Source of the DNA: Gemmatimonadota bacterium
Lineage (GTDB): Bacteria; JBHIER01; G020348925
Direction of reading: 5' to 3'
DNA: 6,063 bases
Assembly: GCA_020348925.1 (NCBI GenBank)
Contig: CP070758.1
Coordinates: 1,037,481-1,043,543 of the forward strand
The notes under the pieces were generated by a model that had not been told where the DNA came from, did not search any database, and saw only the letters and a program-made list of their open reading frames with translations. The position numbers were made by a program, and so were the translations under genes. Each line of letters begins with the position of its first letter. Within the stretch, counting starts at the first letter, position 1. Below, one piece after another: positions 1 to 5,003 of this stretch.

Positions 1-328
1 CGTCTATGATAAAAGGACCGCTGGCAAAACTGAGTACCCCACTGGTCGTGGAGATATTCACCAGATCGTACTGCTCATAGATCTTCGGGTCCCGAATGAC
101 CCACTCCGGATAGATCCCCACATTCACCAGGGCGAACATCAGCTCATAACCAGCATAGACAGCGGCCTCGCTCATGCCCGGATTGTTCGCCGTGACGTTG
201 CCGCCAAAGGTCAGATCGATGATCAAATCACCCGCACAATAATCCTTCGTCTGGGCGAAACTCATGCCGAGATTAAAGAGAACCATACTGAAAATAAAAA
301 GCACAACATATACTGGTACGCGTTTCAT
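1..328 (-). CDS. Exported protein of unknown function (5' part only, runs off the left edge)
   Basis: The first 109 codons are visible; the 3' end lies outside the window. The protein opens with a clear Sec signal peptide: MKR at the N-terminus, a hydrophobic core at about residues 5-23 (VYVVLFIFSMVLFNLG), and a likely signal peptidase I site after Ser-Phe-Ala25, leaving Gln26 as the mature N-terminus. The mature part begins QTKDYCAGD, followed by a strand-rich stretch with no charged repeats. I do not recognise a family in residues 26-109. The start is well supported by a near-perfect Shine-Dalgarno AAGGAGG 7 nt upstream and by a plausible sigma70-type promoter just before it, so the gene probably has its own transcription start rather than depending on the regulator genes 432 bp upstream. 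The absence of a Cys at the cleavage site argues against a lipoprotein. The export call is firm; the function is unknown. Confidence 0.85.
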   Translation of the reverse strand, partial: MKRVPVYVVLFIFSMVLFNLGMSFAQTKDYCAGDLIIDLTFGGNVTANNPGMSEAAVYAGYELMFALVNVGIYPEWVIRDPKIYEQYDLVNISTTSGVLSFASGPFIID

Positions 329-335
329 CCTACAA

Positions 336-342
336 CCTCCTT
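336..342 (-). promoter_or_regulatory. Strong Shine-Dalgarno for the exported protein gene
   Basis: The minus strand reads AAGGAGG, followed by 7 nt and then the ATG at 328-326. This is almost the full anti-16S complement and fixes the start codon of the left-edge gene. Confidence 0.85.
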
Positions 343-357
343 AGTTAGAGAAATTAC

Positions 358-385
358 AGAATACATAAATCCAGACATCTTTCAA
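358..385 (-). promoter_or_regulatory. Candidate sigma70-type promoter for the exported protein gene
   Basis: On the minus strand there is a -35 TTGAAA (5 of 6 to TTGACA, at 380-385), a 16-bp spacer and a -10 TATTCT (4 of 6, at 358-363). Transcription would start near 350, giving a short leader of about 20 nt that contains the Shine-Dalgarno. This is a motif match only, but its position is exactly where a promoter for this gene is expected. Confidence 0.45.
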
Positions 386-547
386 CCTGATAACGTACAT
401 TCACATAGGCAGATTTCTCATTACTCTTTTGCACAGCTTCATCACCGTATCGAGTTCGGGTGAGTCTTTCCAATATTGTTTGTTTTTGTTCAATGTGTCT
501 TTGGTCCCTTTTGAGTGTCCATCATCTCCTTTTACCCTGGCTGAAGC

Positions 548-592
548 CGACCCATGCCTCTGTTGCTTGCGATGACAGACAGGCGACCCATG
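548..592. repeat. Short direct repeat in the 329-760 gap
   Basis: CGACCCATG occurs at 548-556 and again at 584-592, 36 bp apart, each in a locally GC-rich context next to CCGG-type short inverted repeats (593-608). The rest of the 432-bp gap between the receiver gene and the exported protein gene is less structured. It has a weak inverted repeat TTAGCCAT/ATGGCTGA (690-697 and 716-723, one G-T pair, no T run) and an isolated minus-strand TATAAT at 656-661 without a good -35. Short ORFs here overlap the receiver gene or lack a ribosome site, and I regard them as non-coding. The repeated block resembles dispersed extragenic repeats but I cannot name a family. Confidence 0.4.
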
Positions 593-760
593 GGCCGGTC
601 ATCAGCCGGGAAAAGTATGGAATGCAGAAAGAAGAATCGTACAATCATAATTTTGATTATAGAGTGCTTTAAGCATCTTCCGGTTAAGCTTAGCCATCCA
701 TTCGGGACAATAACCATGGCTGAAATCCGTTTCTGAGTGATCACAGATATGCGACTCAAT

Positions 761-1174
761 TCACCCTCCGTTCCTGACTGCCCCTCCATTAACCTGCCTT
801 TTTATTGATTCGGAACTGCCCACCAATTGCTTGCATATTTCTGTGACCCGTTCAAATTCGCAGGACTTGTCGAAAAAATAATCCGAGCCCGCTTCCATGC
901 ATCTCTTTCGGTACTGGTCTTGCGGATAGTTTGTCAAAATAATTATAACGGGGTTGTAGTTTTCCTGAACGATTTCCGACATCACCTCGAGACCATTTCG
1001 CTTCGGCATCCGGATATCTAAAATGACGACATCCGGTCGCAACTTCCTGGTCAACTGGATGGCTTCCTGCCCTTCCTGAGCTTCAAAAATAGTCTCAATA
1101 CCTTCCAGGTCAGAAAGCATATCAACAAGGCGCATGCGCACCAGATCCGAATCATCAGCAATAAGAATGCGCAT
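761..1174 (-). CDS. Single-domain response regulator (CheY-like receiver)
   Basis: This 137-residue protein consists of one receiver domain (about residues 1-120) plus a short hydrophilic tail with no output domain. All key residues are visible: the acidic pair Asp7-Asp8 for Mg2+, phospho-acceptor Asp53 in VVILDIRMP, the switch Thr81 in IIILTNYP, and Lys103 in YFFDKS. It should therefore accept phosphate from a kinase, most plausibly the PAS kinase encoded upstream at 2213-4336 (inference from proximity). With no DNA-binding or enzymatic domain it would act by protein contact, as a phosphorelay intermediate, or as a phosphate sink. The ATG has an upstream AAAGGA with 9-nt spacing. It lies 409 bp downstream of the NarL-type regulator on the same strand, separated by repeats and stem-loops, so it may be transcribed separately. 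The length is normal for the family. Confidence 0.93.
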   Translation of the reverse strand: MRILIADDSDLVRMRLVDMLSDLEGIETIFEAQEGQEAIQLTRKLRPDVVILDIRMPKRNGLEVMSEIVQENYNPVIIILTNYPQDQYRKRCMEAGSDYFFDKSCEFERVTEICKQLVGSSESIKRQVNGGAVRNGG

Positions 1175-1224
1175 TCAACATGTTCCTTTCAACGATGAAT
1201 TCTTGAGTTTCTTTTTTCTATTGA

Positions 1225-1293
1225 GCCGAGGGTGGCCTACGCGTTGTCGGCGCGATGAGAGAAAAGCGGTGGTAGGCCTCCCATCGGCTTTTT
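1225..1293. terminator. Long stem-loop ending in a T run (plus-strand terminator-like; leader hairpin for the receiver gene)
   Basis: GCCGA-GGG-T-GGCCTAC (1225-1240) pairs with GTAGGCC-T-CCC-A-TCGGC (1272-1288): 15 base pairs with one T-T mismatch and one bulged A, and a 31-nt loop. On the plus strand TTTTT follows at once (1289-1293), the form of an intrinsic terminator, although no plus-strand gene leads into it. On the minus strand the same hairpin would lie about 50 nt upstream of the receiver gene start, without a T run, so it could instead be a leader structure or part of a dispersed repeat. The large loop is unusual for a terminator. Confidence 0.45.
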
Positions 1294-1303
1294 CGAGCGC
1301 AAA

Positions 1304-1332
1304 GATACCCTCACGATGAAAATCGCGGTATC
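1304..1332. other. Small two-tier hairpin with GAAA tetraloop on the plus strand
   Basis: GATACC (1304-1309) pairs with GGTATC (1327-1332). Inside it CGAT (1314-1317) pairs with ATCG (1322-1325) around a GAAA loop, with a small asymmetric internal loop between. It adjoins the larger stem-loop at 1225-1288, so together they form a structured 110-bp block upstream of the receiver gene. The GNRA-type loop exists only in plus-strand RNA; the minus strand would give TTTC. I cannot assign it to a known RNA family. Confidence 0.4.
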
Positions 1333-1400
1333 GGCGGCTGTCTGATTATTATGTAGGGATTTGTCTTACAGTGTGGAAGGGTAATTTAGCAATGAGATTT

Positions 1401-1440
1401 CCTGGAATCCTTATCCTGTAGTCTCATGGCATGAGATTCC
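1401..1440 (-). repeat. Decayed third copy (C) of the short inverted-repeat element
   Basis: Read on the minus strand, 1437 to 1402 aligns without gaps to the 36-bp core of the two better copies: by my hand count 23 of 36 identities to the copy at 1475-1575 and 23 of 36 to the copy at 4920-4993. It shares the opening ATCTC and the closing GATTCC. The terminal hairpin arm that should follow is missing, so this copy appears truncated. It also contains a near-perfect palindrome TCTCATG-G-CATGAGA (1422-1436). It has the same orientation as the adjacent copy A. Confidence 0.5.
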
Positions 1441-1474
1441 TGCCTGAGTCTGTCCCGTGTCCCCTAATCCTACC

Positions 1475-1575
1475 TGTCATTCCGGCCTGAGTGCCGGAAT
1501 CTCCGCCTTATTGCCTCGTAGCTTGAGATTTCTTGTAATAAATACGAGACAGGCTCTGCATTCACAGGAATGACA
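1475..1575 (-). repeat. REP/MITE-like inverted-repeat element, copy A
   Basis: The element is bounded by exact 9-bp terminal inverted repeats, TGTCATTCC (1475-1483) and GGAATGACA (1567-1575). One end folds into a perfect 8-bp hairpin: ATTCCGGC (1479-1486), a 6-nt loop, and GCCGGAAT (1493-1500). A 36-bp core (1494-1529, minus strand) matches the element at 4920-4993 with 27 of 36 identities and no gaps. Compared with that copy it carries about 25 extra bases, including CTCGTA/TACGAG (1515-1520 and 1543-1548). It starts 8 nt after the stop codon of the NarL-type regulator, so its RNA form could protect the 3' end of that message. It has no coding capacity and would need a transposase in trans if mobile. 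Confidence 0.7.
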
Positions 1576-1583
1576 TTAAGATT

Positions 1584-2216
1584 TCACTCAACAAGCCCGT
1601 GCTTCATTGCATAGTGCATGATCTCTGCGTTCGTCTTCATTTTCATCTTCTCGAGAATACGGGTGCGATAAGTGCTCACCGTTTTCACGCTCAAACTCAA
1701 CTCGCTGGCGATATCTGTCATACGCTTGCCTGAGGCAATTAGACACATCACCTGAAACTCACGATCCGAAAGAGCTTCATGGAGCTCGTTGTCGGTTTCA
1801 AGATCTAAATCGAAGGCCAACTTTTCAGCAAGTGCGGTGCTGACATATTTTCGCCCGACAGAGACCTTCCGAATGGCCTCCACCAGCTCGTCCGGAGCGG
1901 TCTCCTTACTCATATACCCGGCGGCACCGGCCTTTAATACGCGCACCGCATACTGCTCTTCAGGATAAATACTTAAAATGAGAACCTGTGTATCGGGCTT
2001 TTCGCTCTTGATCTGTTTCAAAACGTCCAACCCACTTATGCCGGGTAGGGAAAGGTCCAGTACAACCACATCGTACCGGTTCTTCCTGATCTTGCTCAAA
2101 GCTTCCGGCCCAGTACTCGCCTCGCCCATCAGGGACATATCAGGTGTATCCGTGAGGATCTGCTTCAATCCTTCACGGACGATACTGTGATCGTCGGCAA
2201 TAAATACTTTGATCAT
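1584..2216 (-). CDS. NarL/FixJ-family response regulator with LuxR-type HTH
   Basis: This 210-residue protein has the standard length and two-domain layout. The receiver domain (about 1-120) shows Asp8-Asp9, phospho-acceptor Asp54 in VVLDLSLP, Ser82 at the switch position and Lys104 in GYMSKE. The LuxR-type DNA-binding domain (about 147-208) opens LSDREFQVMCLIASGK, with the recognition helix in LSVKTVSTYRTRI. Phosphorylation of Asp54 is expected to allow dimerisation and DNA binding. Its ATG overlaps the TGA of the kinase gene in an ATGA arrangement (2213-2216), and GAGAGG in the end of the kinase gene supplies the ribosome site, so the two are translationally coupled and very probably a cognate pair. 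Target genes cannot be read from the sequence. A repeat element follows 8 nt after its stop. Its specific pathway (it is not demonstrably NarL itself) is unknown. Confidence 0.95.
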   Translation of the reverse strand: MIKVFIADDHSIVREGLKQILTDTPDMSLMGEASTGPEALSKIRKNRYDVVVLDLSLPGISGLDVLKQIKSEKPDTQVLILSIYPEEQYAVRVLKAGAAGYMSKETAPDELVEAIRKVSVGRKYVSTALAEKLAFDLDLETDNELHEALSDREFQVMCLIASGKRMTDIASELSLSVKTVSTYRTRILEKMKMKTNAEIMHYAMKHGLVE

Positions 2217-4336
2217 ACGACCCTCTCAAGCGTCTGGTGTGGGATGCGAGCCACAACCGTTGTACCCTGGCCGGCTGTACCATGGATTGCCAACTCGCCT
2301 CCGAAAAAGTGGACCCGTTCCCGCATACCGATGAGGCCGAAGGACTGATGATCGCTGCTCTCCTCATCAGTGATCCCCCGTCCATTATCCTGAACTCTGA
2401 GCTCGACCAAATCTCCCTTCTTCTCGAGATGCACCATCACTCTGGTCGCCCCTGAATGCCGTGCTATGTTGGTCATAGTCTCCTGGAAAATGCGAAAGAG
2501 TGCGGTGGAACGATCCCGGTCCAGAAGAAAGTCCTCAGGATCGATAGTCAGCTCGCATGTCACTCCGGTCCGACTCTGGACTTCATTCACAAGCCATTCT
2601 ATGGCCGCCACAAGACCCAGATCGTCCAGGACCCCTGGTCTCAGCTCGGTCGAAATCCTCTTGACTGTTTGGATCGTTGTATTCACCAGTTCCGACATTG
2701 ATTCTATCTTCTCGATCCACGGTTTCTGATCATCCCCAAGCCTCTTGTGGAACCACGAAAGATCCATCTTCAATGCGGTCAGGGTTTGGCCCAACTCATC
2801 GTGGATCTCGCGGGCGATGGTGGTTCTTTCCGATTCTCTCACGGACTGCAAATACATAGCGAGGTTGCGCAACTCCTCTTGCGAAACTCGCAGCTCTTCC
2901 TCGGCCTTTTGGCGCTCGACAATCTCCTGGCGAAGCTTCTCATTCGTATCTTTCAACTCGGCTGTTTTCTCATCAATCAACTCCTCAAGATGCTCACGAT
3001 ACTTCTCCAGTTCTTCTTCCGCATGGGTGCGTTCTATAATTCTTCCCAACCGTTCAGCAATGGCAGTGAGCAGGTTTCTCTCCTCCACCAAGAAAGGTCC
3101 TTCATCACGTTGCGGCCTCTCTTCCATATAAAAGATTTCTATCGATCCCATACGTTTGCTCTGCACAACAATATCAGTAGCCTGCTGCCAAATTGTTTGT
3201 TGAAAGTTTTTCGTTCTGAATTCTTCTCCCTTCACGATAATACGAGCACAGGTAATGTCAGGATACTGCCACGCAGGCGGTATCAGATCGACGCATCCTT
3301 GAAGGATCTCATCCAATGTGATATTCGGTGTCGCAACGAGTTTTGCAATGGAGTAAAGGCAATTCAATTCCTTGACCCTCTCGCCAAGCTCCTGCGTTCT
3401 CTCCTCCAACGCTTGGTGCGACTTGACCCGGTCTGTGATATTCGTCAAGGTCAGGACCAAACCAATAACTGTGTTCCCTTGATCCTTAATGGGCACGAGG
3501 CTCCAATCCCAATAGGTCACCCCACGCTCTGGGTGTTCTGCGTATTCAAACGGTTTGGCCCGTGCAAAATAGGCCTCGCCGGTTTCAACAACCCGCCTGA
3601 ATATCTCCTTGTTCTCAGGATTGGGATACAGATCGAAATGATTCTTCCCCGGAAAAAAAGAGGGTTCTCGCTCGTCCGCCATGGCGTAGGCGCGGTTCAC
3701 CTTAACAAAGTTGAAGTGATGATCCATATAGGCGACAAGCATGTGCGTGTGATCGAGGATTGTCTCGAGAAGCAGCGTGGACTCTTTCAGTGCCTCTTCA
3801 ACCTGTTTGCGCTGCGTTATATCTATCACACCGGCAATTGCTCCGGCATAATTTCCATCCTTGTCGAAAATCGGGGCTGTTTCGAGGAGCGCAGAGACCG
3901 ATGTCCCGTTTTTCTTGAGAAATGTGAATTCATGCTGCTCGACAATTCCCTGTTTACGCTTGTCTAAATTGTGCTTCGCAATCGCCCGACCCTTTTCATC
4001 CATAAACTCAAAAAGATGTTTTCCCTGCATTTCATCCATTGAGTACCCTAAGAGTTCTGCCATGCGTGGGTTGACAAAGGTGGTGTAGGCGTCTTTATCA
4101 ATTGCCCAAACACCTTCCTGCAGTGCTTCAAGGAGTTTATGATATTTTTCTTCGCTCTTTTGAAGAGCCTCTGCTATAGGAACATATTTTTCCGCATACG
4201 CCTCCAGCATAGCGATCCGTTTTTTCAGTTCTGTCACTTCGTCTTTTAATTGTGCTTTTGCCTTATTCTTCATCTTTTTAGATTCATCTCCAATTTTGTT
4301 GATGAATTCACTACTCTCTGGACTGATGACCAACAT
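2213..4336 (-). CDS. Soluble PAS-PAS-GAF sensor histidine kinase (HisKA_3 family)
   Basis: This 707-residue kinase has no transmembrane segment or signal peptide, so it is cytoplasmic. Visible order: N-terminal coiled coil (about 22-62), PAS domain 1 (about 62-178, ending GVIDITQRK), PAS domain 2 (about 185-303, ending TLTNITDR), a GAF-like domain (about 318-436), a coiled-coil linker (about 437-495), HisKA_3 dimerisation domain (about 497-567) and HATPase_c (about 607-699). The phospho-acceptor is His512 in REIHDELGQ. The ATP-binding boxes are intact: Asn623 in the N box, DNGRG at 650-654, GLIGM at 667-671 and GQGT at 689-692. HisKA_3 kinases usually pair with NarL-type regulators, and the next gene overlaps by 4 bp. 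The sensed signal is unknown; PAS domain 2 shows no obvious haem or flavin ligand motif. The start is uncertain: an in-frame TAA lies five codons upstream, the first ATG has only a weak AGGG very close by, and Met22 (4273) is an alternative, also without a good ribosome site. Confidence 0.95.
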   Translation of the reverse strand: MLVISPESSEFINKIGDESKKMKNKAKAQLKDEVTELKKRIAMLEAYAEKYVPIAEALQKSEEKYHKLLEALQEGVWAIDKDAYTTFVNPRMAELLGYSMDEMQGKHLFEFMDEKGRAIAKHNLDKRKQGIVEQHEFTFLKKNGTSVSALLETAPIFDKDGNYAGAIAGVIDITQRKQVEEALKESTLLLETILDHTHMLVAYMDHHFNFVKVNRAYAMADEREPSFFPGKNHFDLYPNPENKEIFRRVVETGEAYFARAKPFEYAEHPERGVTYWDWSLVPIKDQGNTVIGLVLTLTNITDRVKSHQALEERTQELGERVKELNCLYSIAKLVATPNITLDEILQGCVDLIPPAWQYPDITCARIIVKGEEFRTKNFQQTIWQQATDIVVQSKRMGSIEIFYMEERPQRDEGPFLVEERNLLTAIAERLGRIIERTHAEEELEKYREHLEELIDEKTAELKDTNEKLRQEIVERQKAEEELRVSQEELRNLAMYLQSVRESERTTIAREIHDELGQTLTALKMDLSWFHKRLGDDQKPWIEKIESMSELVNTTIQTVKRISTELRPGVLDDLGLVAAIEWLVNEVQSRTGVTCELTIDPEDFLLDRDRSTALFRIFQETMTNIARHSGATRVMVHLEKKGDLVELRVQDNGRGITDEESSDHQSFGLIGMRERVHFFGGELAIHGTAGQGTTVVARIPHQTLERVV

Positions 4337-4450
4337 GGCCCTGAAATGGTCTTAGCATGGGTAACGGCGACCAAGTTCCTTTAGGCGTTTCGGTTAGGAT
4401 CACACCTCTTCCCGCTGAAGAATACAGAGCAGATGCCCTGAAACCTGAGC

Positions 4451-4559
4451 CGCTGGACCATCCGGCAAGCGAAGCGTTGTTTTTCCGGCTTTATGAATCC
4501 CCGCTAAAGCGGGGAAGAGTTTCGGAAAAACAGTGCAGCGAGCCGCAGATGGTCCGGCG
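4451..4559. other. Nested three-tier hairpin in the predicted kinase leader
   Basis: Three stems are stacked concentrically over 109 nt. The outer stem is CGCTGGACCATC (4451-4462) with GATGGTCCGGCG (4548-4559): 12 pairs, one of them G-T. The middle stem is TGTTTTTCCG (4478-4487) with CGGAAAAACA (4523-4532): 10 perfect pairs. The inner stem is TCCCCGC (4498-4504) with GCGGGGA (4509-4515), closing a TAAA loop. The sequence between the outer and middle stems pairs only in part. It could be a structured RNA or a dispersed palindromic element. The plus-strand ORFs across it look like artefacts of the repeat. It ends 115 bp upstream of the kinase start. I cannot match it to a named riboswitch. Confidence 0.6.
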
Positions 4560-4586
4560 AAGGCTTGGGGCTGGCCTTTCTTTTTG

Positions 4587-4619
4587 CTTCATTTTCTTTG
4601 GCCAGCAAAGAAAAAGAAG
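4587..4619. other. Pyrimidine/purine hairpin beside the nested hairpin
   Basis: CTTC-A-TTTTCTTTG (4587-4600) pairs with CAAAGAAAA-A-GAAG (4606-4619): 13 pairs with one A-A mismatch and a GCCAG loop. An alternative 6-bp pairing CTGGCC (4571-4576) with GGCCAG (4600-4605) competes with it. One arm is almost all pyrimidine and the other purine. There is no adjacent T run in either direction that would make it a typical terminator; a T8 tract follows only at 4649-4656. Confidence 0.45.
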
Positions 4620-4771
4620 GGAAGTCATTTCGATCGTTCGGCATCAACTTTTTTTTATCTACAAGATATTCATTGTGTTTGAACCATATCCCTCAATCAA
4701 ATTTGAGAAGAACCTCTTTTTATAGCTCAGGAAAATGCTTTTTATTGCCTATTGAAATACATGTTTGAGTA

Positions 4772-4799
4772 AATATACGAGATTTCATACATGTGTCAA
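4772..4799 (-). promoter_or_regulatory. Strong candidate sigma70-type promoter for the kinase-regulator operon
   Basis: On the minus strand there is a perfect -35 TTGACA (4794-4799), a 16-bp spacer and a -10 TATATT (5 of 6 to TATAAT, 4772-4777), set in an AT-rich stretch. This is the best promoter match in the window. Transcription would start near 4765 and run about 430 nt before the kinase ATG, through both hairpins at 4451-4619. I saw no comparable promoter nearer the gene. The 4337-5003 gap has no credible gene. Confidence 0.55.
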
Positions 4800-4891
4800 G
4801 AATCAATTCCAAAGGCTGTGAGAATCCAAATGAGAATATGCCTGTCACTCCTGTATCAGGCCGAGCAAAGGTGAGGGATGAATACAGAGTC

Positions 4892-4915
4892 TTCCCCGTA
4901 TTTTATAACGGGGAA
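4892..4915. other. Perfect 8-bp hairpin flanking repeat copy B
   Basis: TTCCCCGT (4892-4899) pairs exactly with ACGGGGAA (4908-4915) around an AT-only 8-nt loop. It lies immediately beside the repeat element at 4920-4993, about 90 nt past the stop of the cohesin/dockerin gene. The CGTATTT..AT.AC pattern around its loop resembles the extra segment inside repeat copy A, so it may be an optional module of the same element. No T run follows, so I do not call it a terminator. Confidence 0.45.
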
Positions 4916-4919
4916 TCCT

Positions 4920-4993
4920 TGTCCCTACGAAGGCAGGGATCTCCAGCCATGTGGCACCAACAGGGAGATTCCGGTACGGGGACCGGAATGACA
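4920..4993 (+). repeat. REP/MITE-like inverted-repeat element, copy B
   Basis: This 74-bp element is homologous to copy A but inverted relative to it. One end holds the hairpin ATTCCGGT (4968-4975), a 6-nt loop and ACCGGAAT (4982-4989), followed by GACA; the other end holds TCCCT/AGGGA (4922-4926 and 4935-4939). The 36-bp core is 4939-4974. Its boundary GGAATGACA (4985-4993) lies 10 nt past the stop codon of the cohesin/dockerin gene. Relative to copy A, the last base pair of the hairpin stem changed from C-G to T-A with pairing kept. Confidence 0.7.
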
Positions 4994-5003
4994 TACCCGT
5001 GCT

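Noticed and set aside
535-615. Possible class I cyclic-di-GMP riboswitch on the minus strand
   Set aside because: Fragments such as CGCAAGC and CAGCCAGGGT recall the GEMM core, but the conserved order of core segments and the P2 GNRA-loop hairpin could not be assembled.
532-789. Minus-strand 85-codon frame overlapping the end of the receiver gene
   Set aside because: It begins inside the receiver coding region in another frame, has no ribosome site and no family resemblance. Its repeated GRL motifs come from the direct repeat at 548-592.
1300-1332. Possible sigma54 promoter upstream of the receiver gene
   Set aside because: The GG and GC dinucleotides around GGGTATCTTTGC have the wrong spacing (8-9 instead of 10 nt).
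1475-1575. CRISPR or other regularly spaced array
   Set aside because: There are only two adjacent related units of unequal length with no constant spacer, and the third copy is 3.4 kb away and inverted.
2747-3967. A 406-codon open frame on the plus strand, antisense to the kinase gene
   Set aside because: It lies wholly inside the kinase coding sequence, has no recognisable domain and no sensible neighbours. The kinase frame carries intact catalytic motifs, so this is an antisense shadow.
4357-4725. A 122-codon open frame on the plus strand across the nested hairpin
   Set aside because: The frame is explained by the palindromic structure at 4451-4619, its translation is arginine- and phenylalanine-rich with no domain, and it has no ribosome site. 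Treated as non-coding.
4968-4989. Intrinsic terminator after the cohesin/dockerin gene
   Set aside because: The hairpin is perfect, but no T run follows on the minus strand and the same hairpin recurs in repeat copy A, so it is better explained as the end of the repeat element.
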